DNA of 64,000 bases from Nitrosophilus kaiyonis (GCF_027943725.1 NZ_AP025696.1:1651501-1715500), one strand, 5' to 3'; shown: positions 36,136 through 45,065, counted from the stretch's first letter. A program made the numbers and translations. The notes: generated by a model not told the origin, from the sequence alone.

Positions 36136-36143
36136 GATACAAT
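36136..36143 (+). promoter_or_regulatory. Probable extended -10 element for ybeY
   Basis: GATACAAT preceded by TT, giving a TG-A-TACAAT extended -10, about 25 bases upstream of the ybeY ATG in the gap between mcp and ybeY. Confidence 0.4.
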
Positions 36144-36167
36144 TTATAAAAAAATTAAGGATTAAAA

Positions 36168-36587
36168 ATGATTGAATTTGATAATAGAACTGAATATCAG
36201 TTTGATATAAAACTCCTTGAAAATATTGCAGATTCTTTAACCCAAAAAGATATAGAGTTAATTTTAACAGATGACGAAGAGATAAAAAAATTAAATAAAG
36301 AGTTTAGAGGTATTGATAAACCAACAGATGTATTAAGTTTTCCATTAGAAGATACTCCTGGATCAATGCTTGGAGTGATAGTCATATCATTGGATAAAGT
36401 TTTGGACGCTGCACAAAAATATGGACACTCTCCTTTAGAGGAATTTGCTCTCTTATTTATTCATGGTCTTTTACATCTTTTAGGATATGATCATGAAAAA
36501 GATTCTGGTGAGATGAGAGAAAAAGAAAAAGAGATTATTGAAAAATTTCATCTTCCTAAAAGTTTAATTATAAGAAATGAGAATTAA
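36168..36587 (+). CDS. ybeY: Endoribonuclease / rRNA maturation factor
   Basis: Zinc endoribonuclease that processes the 16S rRNA 3' end and takes part in ribosome quality control. The zinc site HGLLHLLGYDHEKD near residues 103-116 has the HxxxHxxxxxH pattern. FRGIDKPTDVLSFPLED near 45 is the other conserved segment. Length 139 is normal. AAGG is 11 bases ahead of the ATG, a little far. It begins a plus-strand pair with the exchanger gene, with a two-arm spacer after its stop. Confidence 0.94.
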   Translation: MIEFDNRTEYQFDIKLLENIADSLTQKDIELILTDDEEIKKLNKEFRGIDKPTDVLSFPLEDTPGSMLGVIVISLDKVLDAAQKYGHSPLEEFALLFIHGLLHLLGYDHEKDSGEMREKEKEIIEKFHLPKSLIIRNEN

Positions 36588-36712
36588 GTTAGTTAGAAAA
36601 TTAAAGTCATTAGATATTAGACATTAGTCATTAGGGATTAGTGATAGTGGATAGTGATAGTTAAAAACTAATTACCATTATCTAATTCTAATATCCAGTG
36701 TCAAACTAAAAA
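36583..36712 (+). repeat. Two-arm spacer between ybeY and the exchanger gene
   Basis: C-poor heptads (ATTAGAT, ATTAGAC, ATTAGTC, ATTAGGG) and GTGATAGTGGATAGTGATAG start just after the ybeY stop. The G-poor arm ACTAATTACCATTATCTAA and CCAGTGTC leads to the next ribosome site. A 40-base core is identical, reversed, to part of the spacer at 14.03 kb, and 24 bases of it recur at 43.04 kb. Confidence 0.85.
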
Positions 36713-36722
36713 AGGAGCATTT

Positions 36723-37655
36723 TTGGATTTTTTAATATTTATAATATCTATGGCGGTACTTATAAAAGGTGCTGATATTATTATAAAAGAGTCAGAAAGG
36801 ATTGCTCTGCATTTTAATATATCTGAATTTGTTATCGGAGCAACATTAGTTGCTCTTGGCACAAGCCTACCTGAAATGGCAGCAAGTATTGCAGCAAGTT
36901 ATAACCACAAAAGTGAAATGGCTGTTGCAAATGTTTTAGGAAGTGTGATATTAAATATCACATTAGTTCTTGGTCTAATATTTTTAATAGCAAAAAATAT
37001 ATCTCCAAAAAGAGATATTTTTGCAAAAGATAGTACATGGGCTTTAATACCAGTTTTTGTCTTTATTTTAATGGCATTTGATTCAGTTATAACAAGATTT
37101 GAGGGAATTTTATTTTTAATATTGATGGTTGGATATTTGATATTTTTATCAAAAGAGGCAACACTTTTAAGTGAAGAGATAGATAAAGATTTAGAAAAAG
37201 AGCCATTTAAATGGAGTAAAACTATTATATTTTTAATCCTTGGTTTTATTTTTGTTGTAAAAGGAGCAGATTATGCAGTAGAGAGTGCCTCAAATATAGC
37301 AAGAGAGTTTGGAATAAGTGAATGGATAATTGGTCTATTTCTTATAGCTTTTGGTACAAGTCTTCCAGAATTAATAGTTAGTATAGTAGCGGCAATAAAT
37401 AAAAAAGCTGATATGAGTATAGGAAATATTATTGGATCAAATGCTGCAAATTTTACAGTTGTTCTTGGTTCAGCTGCTTTAGTAAATCCGCTTAAAATTG
37501 ATATTCATAAATATATATTTGATATTTCTACTGCTTTAGTTGTATCAGTAATTTTAGTATTTATAACTGCAAATAGAATGTATAATAAATCTGCAGGTAT
37601 TGCACTTTTATCAATTTTAGCTCTTTTTGCATATAACTCAATTGTACATTTATAA
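36723..37655 (+). CDS. Sodium/calcium exchanger family protein (YrbG-like)
   Basis: Inner-membrane CaCA-family antiporter with about ten transmembrane helices in two inverted repeats. The alpha-1 motif is FVIGATLVALGTSLPEMAAS near residues 36-55 and the alpha-2 motif is IGLFLIAFGTSLPELIVSIV near 208-227, both with the GTSLPE core of the NCX/YrbG group. Length 310 is normal. The start is a TTG seven bases after AAGGAG. It differs in sequence group from the ChaA-type exchanger at 29.3 kb, so the window has two unrelated cation exchangers. It converges with mrdA with no gap. Confidence 0.9.
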   Translation: MDFLIFIISMAVLIKGADIIIKESERIALHFNISEFVIGATLVALGTSLPEMAASIAASYNHKSEMAVANVLGSVILNITLVLGLIFLIAKNISPKRDIFAKDSTWALIPVFVFILMAFDSVITRFEGILFLILMVGYLIFLSKEATLLSEEIDKDLEKEPFKWSKTIIFLILGFIFVVKGADYAVESASNIAREFGISEWIIGLFLIAFGTSLPELIVSIVAAINKKADMSIGNIIGSNAANFTVVLGSAALVNPLKIDIHKYIFDISTALVVSVILVFITANRMYNKSAGIALLSILALFAYNSIVHL

Positions 37656-39449
37656 TTAATGGCCAGCTTTAATATATCCTAGTTCAATAAGTTTATCATA
37701 TATCTTAGATACTATTGGGCCAGCCGCACTACCACCGTGACCGCCATGTTCAACTAATACTGTCACTATATATTTAGGTTTTTTATAGGGCCCATATGTA
37801 GTAAGCCAAGCGTGAGATCTACTGAAATATTTTAATTCATCCTCTTTCATTCTTTTCTTTTCATCTTGTGGAATACCTACAACCTGAGCAGTACCAGTTT
37901 TTCCAGCTATTTTTATTTTTGTATCTATATGAGCAGTAGCTGTACCTTTTGGATGGTTACAAACCTCATACATTGCTTTTTGTATAGTTTTTAATTTTCT
38001 TCTTTGAATATCTGATAGTGCATATTCATATTTTGGTTTATAATCTTTATCAACAAATTTTTTTGCAAAATGAGGGGTTGGAAGTCTTCCTGAAGCAAGA
38101 AGTGCAGTATATCTTGCAATTTGCATAGGAGTTACAAGATCATATCCTTGTCCGATTGAAGCAACTACTGTTTCACCTATATACCATTTTCTATTATATT
38201 TTTTCTCTTTCCACTCTTTGTTTGGAATAATACCTATAAATTCATTTGGAAGATCAACACCAGTTTTTTTTGAAAATCCAAGTTTTTTTAAAGTATCTGA
38301 TATTTTATTAATTCCAACTTTTAAACTTCCTTCATAAAAATAGACATCACAGCTCTCTCTTATAGCTTTTTTCATTCTTGTTTCGCCATGACCAGTAGTT
38401 TTCCAACATCTAAATCTTCTTTTGCCAATTTCTATTGATCCATTACAAAAAAATGGAGTATACTCACTAATCTTTCTCGAATCTAAAAACGCAAGTGCGA
38501 CTCCCATCTTTATTGTTGAGCCTGGTGGATATAATCCATTTATAAGTTTATTTGTAAAAGGGTGATTGAAGTCTGAAATCAATTCAAACCATTTATCTTT
38601 TGATATACCAGATACAAACATATTAATATCATATTCGGGAAAACTTCCAGCAGATAAAATCTCGCCATCTATCCCCATAACTATAGCAACCCCTGCCTTT
38701 CCCTTAAAAAGTTTCTCTATATATTTTTGTAATCTAATATCAATTGATAAAATGAGATTTCTATTTTGTATAGGCTCTTTTATTTCTAAAGTCTCTATCT
38801 CTTCATTAAAAGCAGTTACTTTTACTTTTTTGTAACCAAGTTCTCCTTCAAGATATCTATTATAAAACTTTTCTATTCCAGCTTTACCAATTATTCCTAC
38901 CATTTTAGCAACTTTATCTTTTTTTGCCTCCTTTGGATTTGTTCTTGAAACATAACCTATAATATGCGAAGCAAGATCTCCATTTGGATAAAATCTTTTA
39001 AATGTTGGCTCAACCAAAATATCTGGATTTAAATTTAGTTTTGAATAATATGGCAAGACTTTTTCAAATGGTAAAAAATCAACTACCTCTATAAAATCAT
39101 GATTATAAGGAGAATCTTTTCTTTTATATTTTCTTAACATCTTTTCAAAATCAACCTCTGAAAAGAGCTTTTTTATATATTTTAAATTTTTTTCCAATTT
39201 TTTATATCTTTTTTTATAACTTAGATGTGGTGCTACTTTAATTTTAAAACCTATTTTATTAACTGCAAGTGGATTTAAATTTCTATCTAATATTTCTCCT
39301 CTTGTTGGGATTATCCATTCAGTTTTTATCATATTCTGTTTTGCAAGAATCTCATAATAGCTATTTGATTTTATACTAAGAAAATATAATCTACTTAATA
39401 AAAGTATCCATACAAAAATAAAAATATAAAAAACAATTTTTAGTCTCAT
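37656..39449 (-). CDS. mrdA: Penicillin-binding protein 2 (transpeptidase)
   Basis: Elongasome transpeptidase that cross-links peptidoglycan during lateral wall growth. A single N-terminal membrane anchor (about 5-25) is followed by the PBP dimerisation domain (IIPTRGEILDRNLNPLAVN) and the transpeptidase domain with the SxxK motif PPGSTIKM at about 308-315, SCD at 366-368 and KTGT at 517-520. Length 597 is normal. The stop directly adjoins the convergent exchanger gene. The start overlaps the mreD-like stop by one base, as expected for an elongation operon. Confidence 0.94.
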   Translation of the reverse strand: MRLKIVFYIFIFVWILLLSRLYFLSIKSNSYYEILAKQNMIKTEWIIPTRGEILDRNLNPLAVNKIGFKIKVAPHLSYKKRYKKLEKNLKYIKKLFSEVDFEKMLRKYKRKDSPYNHDFIEVVDFLPFEKVLPYYSKLNLNPDILVEPTFKRFYPNGDLASHIIGYVSRTNPKEAKKDKVAKMVGIIGKAGIEKFYNRYLEGELGYKKVKVTAFNEEIETLEIKEPIQNRNLILSIDIRLQKYIEKLFKGKAGVAIVMGIDGEILSAGSFPEYDINMFVSGISKDKWFELISDFNHPFTNKLINGLYPPGSTIKMGVALAFLDSRKISEYTPFFCNGSIEIGKRRFRCWKTTGHGETRMKKAIRESCDVYFYEGSLKVGINKISDTLKKLGFSKKTGVDLPNEFIGIIPNKEWKEKKYNRKWYIGETVVASIGQGYDLVTPMQIARYTALLASGRLPTPHFAKKFVDKDYKPKYEYALSDIQRRKLKTIQKAMYEVCNHPKGTATAHIDTKIKIAGKTGTAQVVGIPQDEKKRMKEDELKYFSRSHAWLTTYGPYKKPKYIVTVLVEHGGHGGSAAGPIVSKIYDKLIELGYIKAGH

Positions 39450-39859
39450 TATCCCACAACCAAAACAATAAATATTTCTAACAATATATAATAAATATAG
39501 TATAAACCTATCTCAAATAAATCGATATTAAATATTTTATGCAATAAAAATAAAAACATAGGGTAAGATATATAGAAAAAAATTATGGAAAGAATTTTTA
39601 ATAAGGCTGAATTTGAAATAATTTTAAATAATCTAAAAAATAGTGGATAAAGCAAAAGATATAGTAAAAAAGTTGAAAATATTGGGATATTATGATCTAT
39701 TTCAAAAAGTAAAGTATAAAAAAGAATATATATTAAAATAATATTTTTTCTTTCTTTATAGCTATTTAAAAAAAACCAAAATGCTAATCCAAGCATTGGT
39801 GGGAAAAAAGGAAATATAGTTGTTAAGACTTCATAAAATATTGATAAAATAAAGACAAT
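39449..39859 (-). CDS. mreD: MreD-like membrane protein (rod-shape complex), ATT start likely
   Basis: A very hydrophobic protein with about five membrane segments (FILSIFYEVLTTIFPFFPP, LGLAFWFFL, IILIYILFYTLLFEID, FLLYLLLYPLFF, ILLEIFIVLVV), preceding mrdA as MreD does. The similarity is by character and position only. ATG codons in this frame lie inside the upstream acetyltransferase gene and lack ribosome sites. The only well-placed site is AAGG, overlapping the acetyltransferase stop, six bases before an ATT codon, which I take as the start. A start at the upstream ATG (39901) would add 14 residues. Confidence 0.6.
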   Translation of the reverse strand: MVFILSIFYEVLTTIFPFFPPMLGLAFWFFLNSYKERKNIILIYILFYTLLFEIDHNIPIFSTFLLYLLLYPLFFRLFKIISNSALLKILSIIFFYISYPMFLFLLHKIFNIDLFEIGLYYIYYILLEIFIVLVVG

Positions 39860-39867
39860 TAGATGCC

Positions 39868-40341
39868 TTATATTTTTTTGATCATCGATATTTCGTTGCA
39901 TATAGGAAAATGCTTGCATTTTATACAATCTGTCCAAATTTTGTGTTCTGGTATTTTTTCTTTTTCAATTTCTATAAATCCTAATTTTTCAAAAAATTCT
40001 TTATTATAAGTAAGAGACAAAACCTCTTTTACACCAAGATCTTTCCCCTCTTCCAATGCTTTTAAAACAAGATTTTTGCCAATTCCTTTACCTCTGTATT
40101 TTTCATCAACAATTAAACTTCTAATTTCAGCTAATGTTTTTGTATGAATATGAAGAGCTGTAAAACCAGTAATTTTATTATCAATTTTTGCAACAATGTA
40201 AGATCTAATATTTGTTGCAATCTCATCATCACTTCTTGGCAAAATAATTCCATCTTCTACAGCTTTTCTAACAACATGCTGCATCTCATCAATATCATAA
40301 AGTTTTGGTTTTAAAAACTCAATCTTCAAACTTTTTTCCAA
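39868..40341 (-). CDS. argA: Short N-acetylglutamate synthase-like GNAT acetyltransferase
   Basis: GNAT protein using acetyl-CoA. The CoA-binding loop is RSLIVDEKYRGKGIGKNLV near residues 76-94. The C-terminus carries KIWTDCIKCKHFPICNE, a Cys-rich tail typical of the short, single-domain N-acetylglutamate synthases, which start arginine synthesis by acetylating glutamate. LRPRSDDEIA-like ILPRSDDEI near 33 also fits that group. The start codon is a TTG overlapping the engB end; another TTG four codons later is possible. The function is inferred from family resemblance. Confidence 0.75.
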   Translation of the reverse strand: MEKSLKIEFLKPKLYDIDEMQHVVRKAVEDGIILPRSDDEIATNIRSYIVAKIDNKITGFTALHIHTKTLAEIRSLIVDEKYRGKGIGKNLVLKALEEGKDLGVKEVLSLTYNKEFFEKLGFIEIEKEKIPEHKIWTDCIKCKHFPICNEISMIKKI

Positions 40342-40927
40342 AAATATACTCCAATATAACTTTTTTAAGCTCTTCTATTCCTTTTTTTTTCAGATTTGAA
40401 ACAAATATTGCACCATTATGCTCTTTTTTTAATTTTGAAAAATCCTTCTGTTTTAATTTATCAATTTTAGTAAAAACTTCTATCAATTTTTGGTCTGGTC
40501 TTAATATGGATAAAATAAAATTTTTTGCCTCCTCATCTATTTTTAAATTTGGATGTCTTGCATCTCTTATAAATACAAATACTCTTATAGAATCTCTCTT
40601 TTTTATAAAATTTGTTAAATTTTTTTGCCACTCATTTTTTAATGATTTTGAAGCTTTTGCGTATCCAAAACCAGGTAAATCAACAAATCTTAAAGGATAC
40701 CTTTCATCATCTACTTTATATTCTATTTCAAAAAAATTTATTAATCTTGTTTTTCCAGGAGTAGATGAGCTTTTTGCTAAATTTTTTCTATCTACAAGGG
40801 AATTCAAAAGAGAACTTTTTCCAACATTGCTTCTTCCCAAAAAAGCTACTTCACTAAAACTCTCAGGAGGAGCATCTTTAATTGATGGAGCAGAAGTTAA
40901 AAATTCGGCCTTTACAGCCTTAATCAC
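40319..40927 (-). CDS. engB: Ribosome biogenesis GTP-binding protein EngB (YsxC/YihA)
   Basis: Small TRAFAC GTPase needed for assembly of the large ribosomal subunit. The P-loop FLGRSNVGKSSLLN is near residues 28-41, the G3 region RFVDLPGFGYAKA near 77-89, the G4 FTKIDKLKQ near 147 and G5 FVSNLKKKG further on. Length 202 is normal. It starts with GTG inside GTGA, overlapping the lptA stop by four bases, so it is coupled to lptA. Confidence 0.94.
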   Translation of the reverse strand: MIKAVKAEFLTSAPSIKDAPPESFSEVAFLGRSNVGKSSLLNSLVDRKNLAKSSSTPGKTRLINFFEIEYKVDDERYPLRFVDLPGFGYAKASKSLKNEWQKNLTNFIKKRDSIRVFVFIRDARHPNLKIDEEAKNFILSILRPDQKLIEVFTKIDKLKQKDFSKLKKEHNGAIFVSNLKKKGIEELKKVILEYIFGKKFED

Positions 40928-41403
40928 TTTTTAGCCTTTGTTGAATTTTCTTCAACTTTAAATATAAATTTAACAGGTTTTGTTTCACTTCCTTCTACTT
41001 TTGCTTTTCCGCTACTTTTGTTTACAACTATTTTTTCACCGTAGATTTTTCTTTGGTCAGGCATTTGAACTATAAAGACATCTTTTTCAAAGATATACTC
41101 TTTAGAATTTGGCAAATAGATAATTTTTTGTGCCTTTCCCTCATATGTTTTATTATTATCCAAAACAATAAAAAATTTTACATTTTTTATCGCCTCATAT
41201 TTAACAGGTTTTCTTTTTTTATCAAAATAGACTATCACTTTTTGTGCATCAATTTTATCTTTTCCTTTTTTAATATGAACATCTTTAGTAAAAATTGATA
41301 TAAGTTTTTTCTCATCTGCCTCAAAATTTTTTGATGTAATTTCAATATCTTCTGCCAACGCTGACATTAAAAAAAGTATCATTAATAATGCTATTTTTTT
41401 CAT
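40924..41403 (-). CDS. lptA: LPS transport periplasmic protein LptA
   Basis: Periplasmic bridge protein of the LPS export machine. A signal peptide (MKKIALLMILFLMSALA) is followed by the OstA-type beta-jellyroll: ITSKNFEADEKKLISIFTKDVHIKKG, AQKVIVYFDKK, YEGKAQKIIYLPNSKEYIFEKDVFIVQ. Length 159 is normal. It lies between lptC and engB, spaced three bases from lptC and overlapping engB, in the order kdsC-lptC-lptA-engB. Confidence 0.9.
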   Translation of the reverse strand: MKKIALLMILFLMSALAEDIEITSKNFEADEKKLISIFTKDVHIKKGKDKIDAQKVIVYFDKKRKPVKYEAIKNVKFFIVLDNNKTYEGKAQKIIYLPNSKEYIFEKDVFIVQMPDQRKIYGEKIVVNKSSGKAKVEGSETKPVKFIFKVEENSTKAKK

Positions 41404-41406
41404 TTT

Positions 41407-41913
41407 TTACTTCTTATTTTTGATTTTTGCATTAATATTTTTAGCTAAAATTTTACCTTTATTTCTATAATAAATCAAATTATCTCCCAAAACTATGGCA
41501 CTTTTTGTAATTAATTTAAATTTTGTTTTTGTACTAATTATCTCTTTTTTTAAATTATAAACTGCCATATCTGTATAAAACTTAAAATCTTTTGTTTTAT
41601 ATTCAATACTATCATATAAATTTATAATATCTTTTTTGTAAACACCTTTTTTTGCTATTAGATTTTCAATATTTTTATCATTTTTTTTATATTCAAAATC
41701 TTTTATTTCAAATCTATCTTTATATTTTTCTCCAATTTTTCCGATTAGAGTACTTTTTGTACCATTTTTTTCAATTTCATTTAATATAAAATTTTCAAAA
41801 ACAACTTCTGGTATATCTTTGATATTTTTAGGAGAAATTTTATAAGGTTTTAAATATATTGTCCAAAGGATAGAAAAAATTATCAAAAATAGAAAAAAAT
41901 TGATTAATTTCAA
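41407..41913 (-). CDS. lptC: LPS export protein LptC
   Basis: Bitopic inner-membrane protein passing LPS from LptBFG to LptA. The N-terminal helix INFFLFLIIFSILWTIYL is near residues 3-20, and the periplasmic part is beta-rich (FENFILNEIEKNGTKSTLIG, KGVYKKDIINLYDSIEYKTKDFKFYTD). I place the start at the TTG inside TTGA of the kdsC stop, with AAAAGG six bases upstream; another TTG six codons earlier is possible. Assigned from length, topology and the neighbouring kdsC and lptA. Confidence 0.82.
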   Translation of the reverse strand: MKLINFFLFLIIFSILWTIYLKPYKISPKNIKDIPEVVFENFILNEIEKNGTKSTLIGKIGEKYKDRFEIKDFEYKKNDKNIENLIAKKGVYKKDIINLYDSIEYKTKDFKFYTDMAVYNLKKEIISTKTKFKLITKSAIVLGDNLIYYRNKGKILAKNINAKIKNKK

Positions 41914-42416
41914 GCTATACCTTTTGTCCAATAGTTATAATATTCATCAAGTTTTCCCTCTTTTTTTAATAGATATTCTATCATTTCTCTAACTGCCCCT
42001 TCCCCACCATTTCTACTTAAAACAACATCCACATTTTTTCTAATATATTCAATAGCATCATTAGGACAAAAACTTATCCCTACTTTTTTTAAAAGTCTAT
42101 AATCATTCAAATCATCACCAATTGCAGCTATTTTTTCATAATCTATGTTTGAGCTTAATTTTATCTCTTCTAAAGCTTCTACTTTATTATTCATTCCTTG
42201 AAATAGATAATGAATACCCAACTCTTTTGCTCTTTTTTCAACTATCATTGAGTCTCTTCCAGTAATTATTGCAACTTTTTTTCCAAATCTCATCCACTGT
42301 TTTATTGCAAAGCCATCTTTTATATTAAAGCTTTTTATTTCATCACCACTATTTGAATATATTATTTTTCCATTAGTCATACATCCATCAACATCTAAAA
42401 CTATTAAATCTATCAA
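41910..42416 (-). CDS. kdsC: 3-deoxy-D-manno-octulosonate 8-phosphate phosphatase
   Basis: HAD-superfamily C0-type phosphatase that makes KDO for the LPS inner core. Motif I is LIVLDVDGCMTNGKIIY near residues 3-19, motif II IITGRDS near 51 and motif III AIGDDLNDYRLLKKVG near 98. Length 168 is normal, without a cap domain, so it acts as a tetramer in this family. The TTG start overlaps the hisB stop (TTGA) and its stop overlaps lptC. It links histidine and LPS genes into one transcript. Confidence 0.93.
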   Translation of the reverse strand: MIDLIVLDVDGCMTNGKIIYSNSGDEIKSFNIKDGFAIKQWMRFGKKVAIITGRDSMIVEKRAKELGIHYLFQGMNNKVEALEEIKLSSNIDYEKIAAIGDDLNDYRLLKKVGISFCPNDAIEYIRKNVDVVLSRNGGEGAVREMIEYLLKKEGKLDEYYNYWTKGIA

Positions 42417-42985
42417 ACAACACCCTTTGTACTAGGAATGTGAGCTTTCTCATTTATTTTTAAGGCTCTTCTCAATGCAACAGCAAATGACTTAAAAGCT
42501 GCTTCAGCAATATGATGTCTATTTTTCCCTCTTTTTTTAACAATATGAGCAGTTATCTTTGCATTAAATACCAATGCTCTAAAAAACTCTTCAAAAAGTT
42601 CAGCGTCAAATTCGCCAATTTTCCCATCTATATCTACATCATAAACTAAAAAAGGCCTATTACTTAAATCTAAAGCAGACTCTACTGCTGCTTCATCCAT
42701 TACAACAATTGCGTCACCAAATCTTTCCCTATTTTGCAAAGGATATATAGCTTTATATAAAGCCTCTCCTATAACAATACCCACATCTTCCACACTATGA
42801 TGAAAATCTACATGAATATCACCTTTGCATTCAACTTCTAAATCTATTTGTGAATGTTTTGAAAAACTCTCTAACATATGATCAAAAAAACCTATGCCAG
42901 TTTTAATATCATATTTTCCACTTCCTTCAATATCTAGTTTAACAAAAATTTCTGTCTCTTTTGTTTCTCTTTTTATCTCTATCAT
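42413..42985 (-). CDS. hisB: Imidazoleglycerol-phosphate dehydratase
   Basis: Manganese enzyme that dehydrates imidazole-glycerol phosphate in histidine synthesis. The metal and substrate motifs GFFDHMLESFSKHSQIDL near residues 32-49, VDFHHSVEDVGI near 60-71 and RHHIAEAAFKSFAVALR near 157 are present. At 190 residues it is the monofunctional form without the histidinol-phosphatase domain. AAGG precedes the ATG after a two-arm spacer. The other his genes of the pathway are not nearby. Confidence 0.95.
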   Translation of the reverse strand: MIEIKRETKETEIFVKLDIEGSGKYDIKTGIGFFDHMLESFSKHSQIDLEVECKGDIHVDFHHSVEDVGIVIGEALYKAIYPLQNRERFGDAIVVMDEAAVESALDLSNRPFLVYDVDIDGKIGEFDAELFEEFFRALVFNAKITAHIVKKRGKNRHHIAEAAFKSFAVALRRALKINEKAHIPSTKGVV

Positions 42986-42989
42986 GAAA

Positions 42990-43106
42990 ATTCCTTATTT
43001 AATATTAGTAATTGGGAATTGGGAATTAGTATTAAGTTTGGTATTAAACTATCACTATCCACTATCACTAAATTCTACTAATGACTAATGACTAATCTCC
43101 TCTCAT
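42990..43106 (-). repeat. Two-arm spacer between rlpA and hisB
   Basis: Plus-strand order is TAATTGGGAATTGGGAATTAG, then ACTATCACTATCCACTATC, then CTAATGACTAATGACTAAT up to the rlpA stop. In gene sense the C-poor arm (ATTAGTC heptads, GTGATAGTGGATAGTGATAG) comes first and the G-poor arm (CCCAATT words) ends near the hisB start. 24 bases are shared with the spacers at 14.04 and 36.64 kb. Confidence 0.8.
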
Positions 43107-43876
43107 TTCCTTACAACAAATGCACCATCAAACATACCTCTAGCGATGAAATCCCTTGCCTCTTCTTCACTATTAAATCCCATTAACCAAACTCTATATA
43201 AAGGTTTATCATCAACAATAAATTTTTTTATCACAGCTTTATATCTATTATCTACCAAAGAGTATCTTCTTTTTGTAATTAAGGCTCCTTGATACCTTCT
43301 AAATGAGCCTATCTGTACACCAAAATTTGATAATTTTACCTCTTTTTTTACATTTTCCTCTTTTGCTAAAGTTGATATAATTTTATCAAAGCCCAATACT
43401 TGCAGTTCTACAGGAGCAGTTCCCGTTGCAATGATATCCAATTTTTTTGCTGCACTATAGGAAAGATCAATAAGTCTATTTTTAACAAATGGACCTCTAT
43501 CATTAATTCTTACTACAACACTTTTTCCATTTCTCAAATTGGTCACTTTGACCATGGTATTCATAGGAAGAGTCTTGTGAGCAGCTGTAAAATCATACAT
43601 ATTATAATATTCGCCATTGCTTGTTCTTTTCCCATGAAAATTTGGACCATACCAACTTGCAATACCTCTATAGATTGTTCCCACTCTAACAACTGTTGGA
43701 TAATATACTCTGTTTCCAACTTTGTATGGTCTCATTGTAGCTCTGTGAACTGCTTTAGAAGATTTTGGTTTAGAATATACTGCTGATGGATATGTATAAC
43801 TATATCTATTTGCACAGCCAGAAAAAAGAAATGTTATTAGTAAAATAAAATAAAATTTTTTAATTGATAATGACAA
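43103..43876 (-). CDS. rlpA: Septal-ring lytic transglycosylase RlpA-like lipoprotein
   Basis: Envelope lipoprotein that cleaves denuded glycan strands. The N-terminal hydrophobic segment ends in a lipobox (ITFLFSGC). The double-psi beta-barrel has RGIASWYGPNFHGKRTSNGE, MYDFTAAHKTLPMNT and VRINDRGPFVKNRLIDLSY, with the catalytic-type Asp in NDRGPF. A C-terminal SPOR domain (NFGVQIGSFRRYQGALIT to YRVWLMGF) binds septal peptidoglycan. The TTG six bases after GGAG is taken as start; an ATG four codons earlier overlaps that site. It overlaps the mltD-like gene. Confidence 0.92.
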   Translation of the reverse strand: MSLSIKKFYFILLITFLFSGCANRYSYTYPSAVYSKPKSSKAVHRATMRPYKVGNRVYYPTVVRVGTIYRGIASWYGPNFHGKRTSNGEYYNMYDFTAAHKTLPMNTMVKVTNLRNGKSVVVRINDRGPFVKNRLIDLSYSAAKKLDIIATGTAPVELQVLGFDKIISTLAKEENVKKEVKLSNFGVQIGSFRRYQGALITKRRYSLVDNRYKAVIKKFIVDDKPLYRVWLMGFNSEEEARDFIARGMFDGAFVVRK

Positions 43877-45065
43877 GCTTTTCTCCAACTCTAATTAAAT
43901 GATTTTTTTTATCATTGAGTTTTTTTAATTTAGCTACAGTAATCCCATACCTTTTTGAGATAGATAAAAGAGTATCGCCTTTTTTAACTCTATATACTAT
44001 TTTACTCTTTTTTGGTATTGGAATAATTAAAGTTTGATTAATTTTTAATATATTTGATTTTAATTTATTAAAATCTTTTATCATTTTATATGAAATTTCA
44101 TATTTATTAGCAATTTTCGCTAATGAGTCACCCTTTTTAACCTTATAGATTATAAAAGCTTTTTTAATATTTGATGGTTTGTAGTTTTCTTTAAAATCTG
44201 CAAGTTTAATATATGGAATATAAATATCATAATTTTTAGCATATGGTGGAACAAAACCATACTTTAAATGGGCATTTAACTCTCTTAATATAGAACTTTT
44301 TATTCTTATATTTTTTGCTATATCATCAATTACATCACCACCTTTTGCTTTTACAATGGCTAAAGAATAGGCAGAACCTCTATTTAAAATATAATCAAAA
44401 TCGCTTTTCAAAAAATAGTTTTCATCATTTCCAATAAGTGCTAAAGCTATAATTTTTCTAATATATCTCCTACTCTCTTTTGGTAAATATCTCTTTTTAG
44501 GATCGATTAAAACATTTAAATCTTTTGTTTTAGCTCTTTTAATAGCTCTTATTACCCTTCCCTCTCCTGAATTGTAAGCAAGAGCAGCAAGATACCATCT
44601 TCCAAATTTTTTATGAAGATATTTTAGATATTTTATAGCCGCTTTGGTTGATTTTACAGGATCTTTTCTTTCATCAACGTACTCATCAATTCTTAATCCA
44701 TATTTTTTAGCAGTTTGAGGCATAAATTGCCAAATTCCTATAGCTTTTTTATTTGATTTTGCATGTAGTGAAAAATTTGATTCAGCCATAGCCATAAAAA
44801 GAAAAACTTGAGGTATTTTTGCTTCACTTATCAATCTTTTAATTGTAGGAATATATATAAATGAATCACTTTTTGTATTAAAAAAGTGGCTTTTTTTATA
44901 TTTTTTGAACTCTTTTTTAATTGCAATAAAATCTTTATTTGCAATAAAAGATGTATCCACATCAAGACTTCTTAATATTTCTATCTCTTTATTATAAAAT
45001 TTTCCAAAATCAAGACTTGCAAAAATCTGTATAGCAAATAATAGTATTAAAAAAATCTTTTTCAA
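43860..45065 (-). CDS. mltD: Membrane-associated lytic transglycosylase with LysM domains (MltD-like)
   Basis: Periplasmic murein hydrolase. A signal peptide (MKKIFLILLFAIQIFA) is followed by a lysozyme-like domain with the catalytic Glu in FLFMAMAESNFSLHAKS near residue 94 and GIWQFMPQTAKKYGL and AALAYNSGEG after it. Two C-terminal LysM modules, YKVKKGDSLAKIANKYEIS and YRVKKGDTLLSISKRYGIT, bind peptidoglycan. Length 401. The order MltD-RlpA is as in related genomes. The ATG follows GGAG. Confidence 0.9.
   Translation of the reverse strand: MKKIFLILLFAIQIFASLDFGKFYNKEIEILRSLDVDTSFIANKDFIAIKKEFKKYKKSHFFNTKSDSFIYIPTIKRLISEAKIPQVFLFMAMAESNFSLHAKSNKKAIGIWQFMPQTAKKYGLRIDEYVDERKDPVKSTKAAIKYLKYLHKKFGRWYLAALAYNSGEGRVIRAIKRAKTKDLNVLIDPKKRYLPKESRRYIRKIIALALIGNDENYFLKSDFDYILNRGSAYSLAIVKAKGGDVIDDIAKNIRIKSSILRELNAHLKYGFVPPYAKNYDIYIPYIKLADFKENYKPSNIKKAFIIYKVKKGDSLAKIANKYEISYKMIKDFNKLKSNILKINQTLIIPIPKKSKIVYRVKKGDTLLSISKRYGITVAKLKKLNDKKNHLIRVGEKLVIIN

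Noticed and set aside
40305-40934. Plus-strand frame of 209 codons across engB
   Set aside because: It is the shadow of engB, which has clear GTPase motifs on the other strand; the plus frame shows no family features.
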